DNA from: UBA6382 sp963600315
GTDB lineage: Bacteria > Bacteroidota > Bacteroidia > Bacteroidales > Bacteroidaceae
Direction of reading: 5' to 3'
Assembly (NCBI GenBank): GCA_963600315.1
Contig: CAVCAW010000040.1
Span: 1 to 47,811 of the forward strand
Length of the DNA: 47,811 nucleotides
Positions within the stretch are counted from its first letter, which is position 1, and each line of letters opens with the position of its first letter. Shown piece by piece: positions 14,158 to 23,385 of this stretch. Under the pieces are notes generated by a model, which worked only from the letters and a program-made list of their open reading frames with translations, searched no databases and was not told where the DNA came from. Position numbers and translations under genes: made by a program.

Positions 14158-16995
14158 ATGGACTACAATTTTAGCGAAATTGAAAAGAAGTGGCAGCAAC
14201 GGTGGAAAGAGCAAAAGACCTACCACGTCACTGAGGACAGAAACAAACCCAAGTACTATGTGCTGAACATGTTTCCCTACCCTAGCGGCGCCGGACTGCA
14301 CGTAGGGCACCCTCTGGGCTACATAGCCAGCGACATCTATGCACGCTATAAGCGTCAGAAGGGATTCAACGTACTTAACCCCATGGGCTACGATGCCTAT
14401 GGTCTGCCTGCCGAGCAATACGCCATACAGACTGGCCAACACCCCGAAAAAACCACTTTCCAAAATATCGACCGCTATCGCAAGCAGCTGGACAAGATAG
14501 GTTTCAGCTTTGACTGGGACCGCGAGGTGCGCACCTGTTCACCCGACTACTACCACTGGACGCAGTGGGCGTTCCAGAAAATGTACAACTCCTTCTATTG
14601 CAACAAATGCCAAAAGGCACAGCCCATCGCCAAACTGGTGGAGCACCTCGAGACCAAGGGTACTGAGGGGTTGGACGTAGCACAGACCGAGGAACTCAAC
14701 ATCACCGCAGCTGAGTGGAACGCTATGGACGAGCGTCAGAAGAACCAGACTCTCATGAACTACCGCATAGCCTTTCTGGGCGAAACGATGGTAAACTGGT
14801 GTCCTAAGCTCGGCACCGTGCTCGCCAACGACGAAGTGGTTGACGGTGTGAGCCTTCGAGGCGGCTACCCAGTGGAGCAGAAGAAGATGCGCCAGTGGTG
14901 TCTGCGCGTCAGCGCCTACGCACAGCGCTTGCTTGACGGACTCGACACCATTGAATGGAGCGACTCTATCAAGGAGACTCAGCGCAACTGGTTCGGGCGG
15001 TCGGAAGGCACTGAGGTAGAGTTCAAAATTGCCGATTCCAACGAGTCGTTCACTATCTTCACTACCCGCGCCGACACCATGTTTGGCGTTACGTTTATGG
15101 TCTTGGCACCTGAGAGCGACCTCGTGGCAAAAGTGACCACAGAGGAACAACGAGCTGAGGTAGACAAATATCTTACCTACGTGAAAGGACGCACCGAGCG
15201 CGAGCGTCAGATTGACCATAAGGTGACGGGTGTATTCTCGGGAGCCTATGCCATCAACCCATTCACCGGCGAGAAAAACCCCATCTGGATAAGCGAATAT
15301 GTCCTGGCAGGCTACGGCACGGGAGCCATCATGGCAGTGCCCGCCCACGACAGCCGCGACTATGCTTTCGCCAAGCATTTCAATCTTCCAATCATTCCGC
15401 TCATTGAGGGCGCCGACGTCAGCCAGGAGAGCTATGACGCCAAGGAGGGCATCGTGGCCAATTCGCCCCGCCCAGGCGTGAAGCCCTATATAGACTTCTC
15501 GCTCAACGGGTTGACGGTCAAGGAGGCCATTGCCGCCACCAAGACCTACGTCAAGGAGCACCACATCGGACGCGTCAAGGTCAACTACCGCCTGCGTGAT
15601 GCTATCTTCAGCCGCCAGCGCTACTGGGGCGAGCCGTTCCCCGTATACTACAAAGACGGCATTCCGCAGATGATACCGGAGGAGTGCCTGCCGATAACCC
15701 TGCCGCAAGTGGAGAACTTCCTGCCGACCGAAACTGGCGAACCTCCATTGGGCAACGCTCAGATTTGGGCTTGGGACGAAAGTAGCAAGAAGGTGGTAGA
15801 CAAAGCATTGATTGATAACAAGACCGTATTTCCCATCGAGCTCTACACCATGCCAGGATTTGCAGGTTCTTCCGCCTACTACCTGCGCTATATGGACCCC
15901 CACAACGAAAAGGCTCTGGTCGACAAGCAACTTGACGACTACTGGCAAAACGTAGACCTCTATATCGGCGGTTCCGAACACGCTACGGGCCACCTCGTCT
16001 ACAGCCGCTTCTGGAACAAATTCCTTTTTGACATAGGCGTGAGCTGCAAGGAGGAACCCTTCCAGAAACTTGTGAACCAAGGCATGATACAGGGTCGTTC
16101 CAACTTTGTATACCGCATAAAGGACACCAACACCTTTGTGTCTTACGGACTCAAGAGCCAATATGACACCACTCCTATCCACGTTGACGTCAACATCGTG
16201 AGCAACGACCAGCTCGACCTAGAGGCTTTCAAGGCTTGGCGCCCTGAATATGCCGACGCCCAGTTTGTGCTCGAAGACGGCAAGTATATCTGTGGCTGGG
16301 CCATCGAGAAGATGTCAAAGAGCATGTTCAACGTGGTCAATCCCGATTATATCGTGGAACGCTATGGTGCCGACACCCTGCGCCTCTACGAAATGTTCCT
16401 CGGTCCGATAAACCAGTCGAAGCCCTGGGACAGCAACGGCATCGATGGTTGCTCGCGCTTCTTGCGCAAGGTGTGGGGACTCTTCTACAACCGCGAAGGA
16501 AACTTGATGCTGTCTGACGACGAGCCGAGCCGCGACAGCCTCAAGAGCATCAATAAATTGATTCAAAAGGTCAGCCAAGACATAGAGAACTACTCCTACA
16601 ACACATCTATCAGCGCCTTCATGATTTGCGTGGGTGAGTTGGCACAGCAGAAATGCTCATCACGCTCAGTGCTGGAGCAACTGGTAGAACTTCTCGCTCC
16701 ATTTGCACCCCACCTCTGCGAAGAACTTTGGGAAGTGTTGGGTCATGCCTCCACGGTGTGCGATGCCCCTTGGCCCGAAGTCAACGAAGAATACCTCAAG
16801 CAGGACACTGAGACCATAAGCATCTCGTTTAACGGCAAGACACGCTTCACCATGGACTTTGCCCCCGATGCCAACAAAGACGACATCGTGGCAGCCGTGA
16901 TGGCCTCGGAGAACACTGCGAAATACATTGATGGCAAACAGATTGTCAAAACAATAGTCGTGCCTCACCGCATCGTCAACATTGTGGTGAAATAA
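14158..16995 (+). CDS. leuS: Leucyl-tRNA synthetase
   Basis: LeuRS charges tRNA-Leu with leucine in the cytoplasm. The 945-residue class Ia enzyme has the HIGH motif as HVGH (48-51, in GLHVGHPLGY), the CP1 editing domain with a TTRADTMFG threonine-rich region (about 301-309) and AVPAHDSRD (the editing-site aspartate), and the KMSKS loop at 718-722. The C-terminal anticodon-binding domain has APFAPHLCEELWE. It is longer than the E. coli enzyme (860) because of insertions, including one near residues 150-205 with a TEELNITAAEWNAMDERQK stretch; I recall similar lengths in other Bacteroidetes. It leads a same-strand run with YitT, the RdgB-type gene and porZ. Confidence 0.97.
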   Translation: MDYNFSEIEKKWQQRWKEQKTYHVTEDRNKPKYYVLNMFPYPSGAGLHVGHPLGYIASDIYARYKRQKGFNVLNPMGYDAYGLPAEQYAIQTGQHPEKTTFQNIDRYRKQLDKIGFSFDWDREVRTCSPDYYHWTQWAFQKMYNSFYCNKCQKAQPIAKLVEHLETKGTEGLDVAQTEELNITAAEWNAMDERQKNQTLMNYRIAFLGETMVNWCPKLGTVLANDEVVDGVSLRGGYPVEQKKMRQWCLRVSAYAQRLLDGLDTIEWSDSIKETQRNWFGRSEGTEVEFKIADSNESFTIFTTRADTMFGVTFMVLAPESDLVAKVTTEEQRAEVDKYLTYVKGRTERERQIDHKVTGVFSGAYAINPFTGEKNPIWISEYVLAGYGTGAIMAVPAHDSRDYAFAKHFNLPIIPLIEGADVSQESYDAKEGIVANSPRPGVKPYIDFSLNGLTVKEAIAATKTYVKEHHIGRVKVNYRLRDAIFSRQRYWGEPFPVYYKDGIPQMIPEECLPITLPQVENFLPTETGEPPLGNAQIWAWDESSKKVVDKALIDNKTVFPIELYTMPGFAGSSAYYLRYMDPHNEKALVDKQLDDYWQNVDLYIGGSEHATGHLVYSRFWNKFLFDIGVSCKEEPFQKLVNQGMIQGRSNFVYRIKDTNTFVSYGLKSQYDTTPIHVDVNIVSNDQLDLEAFKAWRPEYADAQFVLEDGKYICGWAIEKMSKSMFNVVNPDYIVERYGADTLRLYEMFLGPINQSKPWDSNGIDGCSRFLRKVWGLFYNREGNLMLSDDEPSRDSLKSINKLIQKVSQDIENYSYNTSISAFMICVGELAQQKCSSRSVLEQLVELLAPFAPHLCEELWEVLGHASTVCDAPWPEVNEEYLKQDTETISISFNGKTRFTMDFAPDANKDDIVAAVMASENTAKYIDGKQIVKTIVVPHRIVNIVVK

Positions 16996-17041
16996 CACGG
17001 AGTGACTCACAGACAAACGCTAATTACACGCAGCAACAGAC

Positions 17042-17929
17042 ATGATACAGCTCCACTTTAGTCTGAAAGACACAGCTCACGATTTCTTCTTCATAATAGT
17101 GGGTACGTTTATCTACGCCGCCGGCTATGTGTTTTTCCAGTTGCCCTACCACCTTGTGCCGGGCGGCACTTCGGGTGCGGCAGCATTGATATACTACTCG
17201 ACGGGAGTGCCAGTGCAATACACCTATTGGGCATTCAACGTGATTCTGCTCGGTGTAGCCCTCAAGTTCTTGGGATTCAAATTTCTTGTCAACACTATCT
17301 TTGGGGTCGTCAGCCTCGGCAGTTTCATGGCTCTGTTTCAATATTTCATGCCTGTTGATGCCCACAACCATTTCTCACAGATATTTGACAATCCTTTCAT
17401 GTCGTGCATCATCGGTGCAGCTCTCGAAGGTGCCGGATTAGCAGTGGTATTCATCAACAACGGTTCGACTGGCGGTACCGACATAATAGCCGCCGTGGTC
17501 AACAAGTTCCGCGACATGAGTTTGGGACAAGTCATCGTGTGTACGGACTTCTGCATAGTCTCGAGCGGCTACTTTCTCTTTCATGACATCAACCTGCTGG
17601 TCTACAGCTACATCACTCTAATCGTGACTACCGTCACCCTTGACTATGTGGTCTCCAACAGGCGACAGTCGGTGCAGTTCTTCATCGTCTCAGAGAAGTA
17701 TGACGAAATATCGCGCATAATAGCTTCGACAGGCCGTGGCGTCACCGTGATTTCCGGCACAGGTTGGTACACCAAGCATGAGCGAAACATTCTCATTGTG
17801 CTGGTGCGCAGGCGCGAGAGCCCCTTCGTCTTCAGGATAATCAAGCAGGTTGACCCCAAAGCTCTTGTGTCACAGACCAAGGTCATAGGAGTCTTCGGCA
17901 ACGGCTTTGACCACATAAAGGGTAAATAA
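17042..17929 (+). CDS. YitT family membrane protein
   Basis: This 295-residue protein has an N-terminal membrane domain with five or six hydrophobic segments (to about residue 190) and a C-terminal cytosolic DUF2179 domain (about 200-290, with GRGVTVISGTGWYTKHER). Family signatures are the LPYHLVPGGTSGAA and FINNGSTGGTDIIAAVVNK repeats, which face each other as a duplicated glycine-rich motif. The function of YitT/YqfU proteins is not established; transport has been suggested. It lies 46 nt after leuS and about 100 nt before the RdgB-type gene, so co-transcription is plausible. Confidence 0.88.
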   Translation: MIQLHFSLKDTAHDFFFIIVGTFIYAAGYVFFQLPYHLVPGGTSGAAALIYYSTGVPVQYTYWAFNVILLGVALKFLGFKFLVNTIFGVVSLGSFMALFQYFMPVDAHNHFSQIFDNPFMSCIIGAALEGAGLAVVFINNGSTGGTDIIAAVVNKFRDMSLGQVIVCTDFCIVSSGYFLFHDINLLVYSYITLIVTTVTLDYVVSNRRQSVQFFIVSEKYDEISRIIASTGRGVTVISGTGWYTKHERNILIVLVRRRESPFVFRIIKQVDPKALVSQTKVIGVFGNGFDHIKGK

Positions 17930-17939
17930 AGGCAAGATT

Positions 17940-17948
17940 CCCCCCCCC
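17940..17948. repeat. Homopolymer tract of nine C
   Basis: Nine C in a row lie 10 nt after the YitT stop and about 85 nt before the RdgB-type gene. Such tracts slip easily in replication and sequencing. It is outside coding sequence. Confidence 0.8.
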
Positions 17949-18032
17949 AATGCAAGACGAGAGGGGCAATGAGGAGAGCAAACACAATAATACGCCACGT
18001 AGGACGTTTATAATTAGAAGACACTTAGCCAA

Positions 18033-18617
18033 ATGTATAGAATCGTTTTTGCAACAAACAACGAACACAAACTGCGCGAGATAAGAGCCATACTTGAAGG
18101 GCGGGCAGAGGTGTTGAGTCTCAACGACATCAATTGCCACGCCGATATCCCCGAGACTGCGGAGACTCTCGAAGGCAACGCCTTAATAAAGGCGCACTAT
18201 GTCTACGACAACTACAAGCTAGATTGTTTTGCCGACGACACAGGGCTTGAAGTAGAGGCTCTAGGCGGAGCTCCCGGCGTACACACCGCCCGCTATGCAA
18301 CCGAAGGTCACGACACCCAAGCCAACATGCGCAAACTCCTCAAAGAGATGACAGGCAAGACCAATCGCAAGGCACGTTTCCGCACTGCCATCGCACTCAT
18401 ACAAGGCGGTAAAGAACATCTCTTCAGTGGACAAGTGGAGGGCTACATCTCTACAGAGCCCCTGGGCGACAATGGTTTCGGATATGACCCCGTGTTCATG
18501 CCTGAAGAGACAGGTAAGACCTTTGCTGAGTTGGGAGAAGACTTCAAGAACAAAATCAGCCATCGCGCCAGAGCTGTAGCAAAGCTGATGGAGTTTCTTG
18601 ACAACGGGCAGATTTGA
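18033..18617 (+). CDS. rdgB: RdgB/HAM1 family non-canonical purine NTP pyrophosphatase
   Basis: The enzyme hydrolyses dITP, XTP and related deaminated purine nucleotides to the monophosphates and keeps them out of DNA and RNA. The 194-residue protein has the family N-terminus RIVFATNNEHKLREI (substrate-binding T/S-x-N-x-x-K), the catalytic FADDTGLEVEALGGAPGVHT (about 69-88, with the essential Asp pair), and the C-terminal motif GFGYDPVFMPE followed by KNKISHRARA. All expected residues are in place. It sits between the YitT gene and porZ on the same strand. Confidence 0.93.
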   Translation: MYRIVFATNNEHKLREIRAILEGRAEVLSLNDINCHADIPETAETLEGNALIKAHYVYDNYKLDCFADDTGLEVEALGGAPGVHTARYATEGHDTQANMRKLLKEMTGKTNRKARFRTAIALIQGGKEHLFSGQVEGYISTEPLGDNGFGYDPVFMPEETGKTFAELGEDFKNKISHRARAVAKLMEFLDNGQI

Positions 18618-18869
18618 TTTCAGGACAGTCACAAGCCCTCTTCCGACAAGACGAACAAGACGGAACTGCATCAATTACACCATAGACAACTCACACTCGG
18701 CTTCAGCCAAAACAATTTTCTGTCGGATTCTGTCGAGACAAACCTCTATCAACCTCTGCACAGACATATCGCAATCGTCCTCTGCCTAAACTAATTATAA
18801 TTGGCTGTTGCCAAAAACTGCACCCGCCAATAACGCTATAAAAGAATTTTTGCCATGCAATTACGGACT
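18618..18869. other. Intergenic stretch before porZ
   Basis: About 250 bases without a recognisable gene. An imperfect -7 box (AATTTTTG, 18846-18853) lies near the end and could serve porZ. Confidence 0.5.
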
Positions 18870-21170
18870 ATGAAAAAGCACCTTTTGGCATTTGCGACCT
18901 TGGCATTGTCGCTTACCGCCGCAGGCAACGACTGGAACTCCTATATGTCCTACCACAATGTCACAAGCAACATTCCGGTAGGAAACAAAGTGTATGCTTT
19001 GGCAGGTGGCAGCTTGTTTTCATACACTCTTGGCGACACAAAGGTGCATACCTACTCAAAATTTTTAGGATTGAGCGGAGCCAATATAACCAATATTGCC
19101 TACTGTGAGGAGCTGCAATCGCTTCTGCTTGTCTACGACGACTACAACATCGACATCCTGGATATAAATGACAGCATCATCAACATTCCGCAATACAAGA
19201 ACTCCTTGTTTTTCGACAAGACTATCAACGATGTGTCCATCATGGGGCATGAGGCATTTTTGTCTACCTCGTTTGGCATAGTTGTCATCAACCTTAAGAA
19301 AGCCGAGTTTAGCAATGTTTATGAGTTGGGAACAAATGTCCGCACGGCTATCGGAGATGATGACCGGATTTTCGCCCGAGTGGCAGACGGCATCTTGTCG
19401 GGTAAGCGCAACGACAACCTTCTCGACAAATCCAACTGGACGACATGGAGTAGCACGTCAAAGCCTCTGCGCTTCATGTCATTCAACGGTGGGGTCTATG
19501 CTCTCTACGGCAGCGGGCTCTACGGATTCAGCACCGAAACATTCAAGGTCAACATGGTGTGTAAGGGAGCCTACAACAGCTACAATCCCTACGGTAAGAA
19601 ACTTGTGCTGCAGAGTTCCACCAAAATTGGAGTGGTAGACGAGAACGAAGATGTCAGCATTACTGAAGTAAGCAATGATTTCGCCAACTTGAGCAGCGAC
19701 GGCACTTATCTGTGGGCGTCGCGGAGAAAAAATGGACTGCAGCCGTTCACCATAGATGCCGACACGCTGAAGCCCGCCTCCGACGCTATCATTCCTGACA
19801 GTCCCGTGAGGAACTACTTCTCTGACATCTACTACACCGACTACAACAAACTTATTGTGGCGGGAGGAGCCTTGTCATATCACGGCAAGACCTACTACGA
19901 GGGAACTATCATGACCTATCAGGACGGAACGTGGAACAACTTCAGCGAAGACAGTATAAGCAAGAAGACAGGGGTTCCATATATCAACATTACTGCCGTG
20001 GCAGAAGACCCCAACGACCGCCAGCACCACTTCGCTTCGTCGTCAGACGGCGGATTGTATGAGTTCCGCAATGGGGTTTTCCAGAAGCTCTACAACTGCG
20101 ACAATTCCCCTATCTCCAGCATCTATCCCAACAATGCTAGTCTGCGCCTGCGCTACAACCGCCTGACGGGAGCCAAGTATGACTCCAAAGGCAACCTTTG
20201 GATGTTCAACAACTTGGTAGATACCATCGTGCGCGTACTCACACCCGATATGCAATGGAAAAGTTTCTATCTTGATGAGATAAAGACGTTCCCTACGTTT
20301 GATAACTTCATATTTGACAGTCGCGGTTGGGTATGGATGACTCATCGTCGCTGGGCGGGTACATATAAAGCCGGCATCGCTTGTCTGAACTATAACGGCA
20401 CTCTCAGCAACAAGGCAGACGACAAATTCGCTTTCTGCACAACCTTTACCAACCAGAATGGCACCACGACTACAATAAGCCTGTTGTATATGGCCGTGTT
20501 CGACCAAAACGACCATCTGTGGATAGCCACTGACCAAGGAGTGTTCGTACTTGAAGACCCCAAGCAAATATTCTCTTCCAACGTGACTTTCAGGCAACCG
20601 CTCGTGCCGCGCAACGACGGAACCAACTATGCCGACTACCTGCTTGAGGGTGTAGCGGTCAAGACTATTGTTGTTGATGGTGCTAACCGCAAGTGGATAG
20701 GCACGACCGACAATGGTCTCTATCTCGTGTCGGAGGACGGAACTGAGATATTGGAACATTTCACTGTCGACAATTCGTCGTTGCTGTCAAACTGCATTCT
20801 GTCGCTTGCCATCAGCCCTGTCAATGGTTTACTCATGATTGGCACCGACATGGGATTGGTGTCCTACCGTGCTGATGCCACTCCGCCTGCCGAAAGCCTC
20901 TCGGAGAGCAACATCAAAGTGTTTCCTAACCCCGTGCGTCCCGAATATGAGGGTAAAATACACGTCACGGGCTTCGTCAAGGATTCTGACGTCAAGATAA
21001 CATCCTCCACGGGAATGTTGATAACACAGGGTACCTCGCTCGGAGGCACCTTCGTTTGGGACGGCTGCGACAGCCAAGGCAAACGCGTGGCTACGGGAGT
21101 ATATTATGTCATTGGCTCAGATGCAGAAGGCAAGAATGGTGTTGTTGCCAAGGTCTTGATGGTGAAATAG
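18870..21170 (+). CDS. porZ: PorZ-like type IX secretion system protein
   Basis: PorZ is a surface protein of the type IX secretion attachment complex (with PorU, PorV, PorQ) and presents anionic lipopolysaccharide to the sortase PorU in Porphyromonas. The 766-residue protein has a signal peptide (KKHLLAFATLALSLTAAG), an N-terminal propeller with VGNKVYALAGGSLFSYTLGD, a second propeller with repeated W-x-G/A-T-D-x-G-V/L blades (for example HLWIATDQGVFVL and RKWIGTTDNGLYLV), and a C-terminal Ig-like domain with VFPNPVRPEYEG and VWDGCDSQGKRVATGVYYV. Domain order and length fit PorZ (776 residues in P. gingivalis). ATG 18855 is in frame, but it lies next to the likely promoter, so ATG 18870 is chosen. 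No other type IX genes are in the window. Confidence 0.85.
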   Translation: MKKHLLAFATLALSLTAAGNDWNSYMSYHNVTSNIPVGNKVYALAGGSLFSYTLGDTKVHTYSKFLGLSGANITNIAYCEELQSLLLVYDDYNIDILDINDSIINIPQYKNSLFFDKTINDVSIMGHEAFLSTSFGIVVINLKKAEFSNVYELGTNVRTAIGDDDRIFARVADGILSGKRNDNLLDKSNWTTWSSTSKPLRFMSFNGGVYALYGSGLYGFSTETFKVNMVCKGAYNSYNPYGKKLVLQSSTKIGVVDENEDVSITEVSNDFANLSSDGTYLWASRRKNGLQPFTIDADTLKPASDAIIPDSPVRNYFSDIYYTDYNKLIVAGGALSYHGKTYYEGTIMTYQDGTWNNFSEDSISKKTGVPYINITAVAEDPNDRQHHFASSSDGGLYEFRNGVFQKLYNCDNSPISSIYPNNASLRLRYNRLTGAKYDSKGNLWMFNNLVDTIVRVLTPDMQWKSFYLDEIKTFPTFDNFIFDSRGWVWMTHRRWAGTYKAGIACLNYNGTLSNKADDKFAFCTTFTNQNGTTTTISLLYMAVFDQNDHLWIATDQGVFVLEDPKQIFSSNVTFRQPLVPRNDGTNYADYLLEGVAVKTIVVDGANRKWIGTTDNGLYLVSEDGTEILEHFTVDNSSLLSNCILSLAISPVNGLLMIGTDMGLVSYRADATPPAESLSESNIKVFPNPVRPEYEGKIHVTGFVKDSDVKITSSTGMLITQGTSLGGTFVWDGCDSQGKRVATGVYYVIGSDAEGKNGVVAKVLMVK

Positions 21171-21293
21171 GCCGTACCTCAAAGATTTTCCTTTGGGGCA
21201 TTGGAACCATAGCATATTCTGAGCTTGCATTGCCCATTTATAATGATTTGTGTAAAAAGCGCTGAACTTAGTGTCAATTCAAAAACCTTTAGG

Positions 21294-21301
21294 TATATTT
21301 G
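21294..21301 (+). promoter_or_regulatory. -7 box TATATTTG of the lamin-tail lipoprotein gene
   Basis: Exact TAnnTTTG match 25 nt before the ATG at 21327. Confidence 0.65.
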
Positions 21302-21326
21302 CACAACCAACAAACAATTAGCGCAT

Positions 21327-21824
21327 ATGACAACATTTCAACACTTCGCTTTGATAGCTACAACTATTTTGGGGTCTTTCAGCTTTTGCGGCTGTCAGCA
21401 AAAGCCAAGCAACGGCGAGGGCATAGTCATCAACGAGGTTTGCGGCAAAGACAACGACGGGCTTGAATGGATAGAGATAGGCAATGCCACCGACAAGAGT
21501 ATCAATCTCAAAGGCTACAAGTTATGGAAGATGGACACTGAGGGTATTGACAAGAAGCTCTACACATTTCCTGACACCACACTGGCTCCCCACGCTCTTT
21601 TCACCATCAACGAAGAAGACTTGCATGCGCGGATTCCTCACAAGAAAGCGGTCATAGTGGAACTCTACAATGCTGAAGAGACGCTGATAGACTGCTTCGA
21701 CAGTAGTGAAGATCTTGACACCGAATCACACCCTTTGGGAGGTAGCTACGCACGCATTCCTGACCTGACGGGCGAATGGACTATTGTCACTCATGCTACT
21801 TGGGAAAGCCACAACCAAAAGTAA
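21327..21824 (+). CDS. Lamin-tail-domain lipoprotein
   Basis: The 165-residue product starts with a hydrophobic signal (residues about 5-20) ending in SFCGC, a plausible lipobox, so it is probably an outer-membrane or periplasmic lipoprotein. The rest is a single lamin tail domain (LTD, an Ig-like fold): VINEVCGKDNDGLEWIEIGN, then INLKGYKLWK, TTLAPHALFTINEED and a closing GSYARIPDLTGEWTIVTHAT. In bacteria, LTDs are usually attached to secreted nucleases or adhesins; here it stands alone. An open frame extends upstream to 21225 but would cross the promoter. The function is unknown. Confidence 0.8.
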   Translation: MTTFQHFALIATTILGSFSFCGCQQKPSNGEGIVINEVCGKDNDGLEWIEIGNATDKSINLKGYKLWKMDTEGIDKKLYTFPDTTLAPHALFTINEEDLHARIPHKKAVIVELYNAEETLIDCFDSSEDLDTESHPLGGSYARIPDLTGEWTIVTHATWESHNQK

Positions 21825-21887
21825 CATTTCTCGCACAACAAACCTACGGACTACTCGCCCAACGTCGTGCGGCAGTGATTTTCGAAA

Positions 21888-22421
21888 TCAGCCTTGGTTC
21901 TTGCGATAGTTGCTGAAATACTGCCACATTATCATGGCGGCAGCACACGAGACGTTGAACGAATGTTTCGTGCCGAATTGCGGAATCTCGAGGCAATAGT
22001 CGCTTTGGTCAACAACTTCTTGCACTACACCTTTCACTTCGTTGCCCAACACTATTGCCGTAGGGCGGCTCTCGCTCCATTCAAGCATATCAACACTGTC
22101 TTGCACTTGCTCTGCCGACACAATAACGAAACCTGCTTGCTTGAGTTCGCTGACACACTCCTCAGTAGAGCGAAAATATCGCCACTCAACAGAGTCTTCG
22201 GCTCCTAGAGCCGTCTTGTGGATTTCTGGATGAGGTGGACAACCGGTTATGCCGCAAAGACAAACCATCTGCACCCTGAATCCATCAGCAGTGCGCAACA
22301 CCGAACCCACATTGTGCATACTTCTCACGTTGTCAAGAACGACAACCAAGGGTGTCTTCTCCGCACGGCGGAATTCGTCGGCAGTCAGGCGATTCATTTC
22401 AAGAACAGTCAACTTATGCAT
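21888..22421 (-). CDS. TrmH/SpoU-family RNA 2'-O-methyltransferase
   Basis: The 177-residue protein is a SPOUT methyltransferase with the trefoil-knot motifs. Motif 1 is VVLDNVRSMHNVGSVLRTAD (about 27-46, with the catalytic Asn and Arg), motif 2 AIVLGNEVKGV (about 122-132) and motif 3 LEIPQFGTKHSFNVSCAAAM. It lacks the N-terminal L30e-like substrate-binding domain, so it is the short TrmL/TrmH-like form; the RNA target is uncertain. Open frame upstream to 22448 would place the start inside the -7 box at 22446-22453, so ATG 22421 is used. It is divergent from the DUF4294 gene. Confidence 0.88.
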   Translation of the reverse strand: MHKLTVLEMNRLTADEFRRAEKTPLVVVLDNVRSMHNVGSVLRTADGFRVQMVCLCGITGCPPHPEIHKTALGAEDSVEWRYFRSTEECVSELKQAGFVIVSAEQVQDSVDMLEWSESRPTAIVLGNEVKGVVQEVVDQSDYCLEIPQFGTKHSFNVSCAAAMIMWQYFSNYRKNQG

Positions 22422-22445
22422 TGTAAAAACAATATTTGACGAGTG

Positions 22446-22453
22446 CAAAGGTA
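22446..22453 (-). promoter_or_regulatory. -7 box TACCTTTG of the SpoU methyltransferase gene
   Basis: The plus strand reads CAAAGGTA; the minus strand is an exact TAnnTTTG box 25 nt before ATG 22421. Confidence 0.65.
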
Positions 22454-22519
22454 ATGTTATTTTGCGACAAAATTGATTAAAAGAGCTTGAAACAGATGCT
22501 TCGATAAGTGATATTTCAC

Positions 22520-22527
22520 TACTTTTG
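22520..22527 (+). promoter_or_regulatory. -7 box TACTTTTG of the DUF4294 gene
   Basis: Exact TAnnTTTG match with only 10 nt between the box and ATG 22538, so the leader is only a few bases long. Confidence 0.65.
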
Positions 22528-22537
22528 CACCACGTTT

Positions 22538-23155
22538 ATGAAACATCGTAGAACAATTTGTTTTCTAGCAGTCAGCTTGGCCTTATGTCTGCAGATCAAG
22601 ACCTACGCCCAAGCGAACAACGACACTCTGCAGGTGGCTATGCTCGTCAAGGTTGACCGTGCATATTATAAGGGTGACAGCATTCCCAATGTGACTCTCC
22701 ACGATTTCTACAAGTTTCCACCTCGGCAGTTCAAGTCAGACCGCCAGCGCACCAAATATGACAAACTGGTGCGCAACGTGAGGTATGTATTCCCCTACGC
22801 AAGGTTGGTGCGCACCATTCTGATTGAGACCCACGACTATCTGCAAACTCTCGACACCGAAAAAGAGAAGAAACAGCACATCAAGGCGGTGGAGCGCGGC
22901 ATACGCAAGCAGTATGAGCCAACAGTCCGCAAAATTTCGAAGACACAGGGCAAGCTGCTCGTCAAACTCATTGACCGTGAGTGTGGTCAAACGAGTTTTG
23001 AGATGATCAAGGCCTTTCTCGGCAGTGCCAAAGCCAACATGTATAATGTGCTGAGTACCCTCTTCGGCAACAATCTGCGCAAGCACTACGACCCCCAGGG
23101 CGATGACCGCGAAATAGAGCGCATCGTGCTACAGATAGAGAGCGGACAGCTGTAA
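22538..23155 (+). CDS. DUF4294 domain-containing exported protein
   Basis: The 205-residue product has a signal peptide (TICFLAVSLALCLQIKTYAQ, about 6-25) and then the DUF4294 domain known to me from Bacteroidetes. Recognisable parts are DSIPNVTLHDFYKFPP, VRNVRYVFPYARLVRTIL (about 85-102) and KLLVKLIDRECGQTSFEMIK (about 144-163). It is strongly basic and helical after the signal. No function is known for the family; location is probably periplasmic. ATG 22538 directly precedes the signal peptide and follows the promoter; the longer frame from 22508 is rejected. Confidence 0.85.
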   Translation: MKHRRTICFLAVSLALCLQIKTYAQANNDTLQVAMLVKVDRAYYKGDSIPNVTLHDFYKFPPRQFKSDRQRTKYDKLVRNVRYVFPYARLVRTILIETHDYLQTLDTEKEKKQHIKAVERGIRKQYEPTVRKISKTQGKLLVKLIDRECGQTSFEMIKAFLGSAKANMYNVLSTLFGNNLRKHYDPQGDDREIERIVLQIESGQL

Positions 23156-23193
23156 GAGCTTCAGCTAAAAACTTTCTGAAAGAATCAATCCAC

Positions 23194-23226
23194 ACTCGCT
23201 AAAATGCCATTTCAGCGAGTTATTTT
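23194..23226. terminator. Probable terminator after the DUF4294 gene
   Basis: ACTCGCT (23194-23200) pairs with AGCGAGT (23214-23220), extended inward by AAAT/ATTT after one mismatch, followed by TATTTTA. The T tract is weak. Confidence 0.55.
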
Positions 23227-23349
23227 AGTATGCCAGCGTGGTGTATTCGTCAGACTGGTTCACTCGTGCTAGTTGCCCTGTCAATATGGGACTCTCGCGT
23301 GGTTAAAAAAAGGAGATGCAGCAGTTTTGTCTATTTCCTGTCTATCTGC

Positions 23350-23357
23350 TAATTTTG
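23350..23357 (+). promoter_or_regulatory. -7 box TAATTTTG of the EamA transporter gene
   Basis: Exact TAnnTTTG match 28 nt before the ATG at 23386. Confidence 0.65.
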
Positions 23358-23385
23358 CAGTCGAATTCGGGATAAGAATAGAGTC

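Noticed and set aside
14539..16182. A 547-codon open frame on the minus strand inside leuS
   Set aside because: It is the antisense shadow of leuS, has no recognisable domain, and leuS is complete with HVGH and KMSKS motifs.
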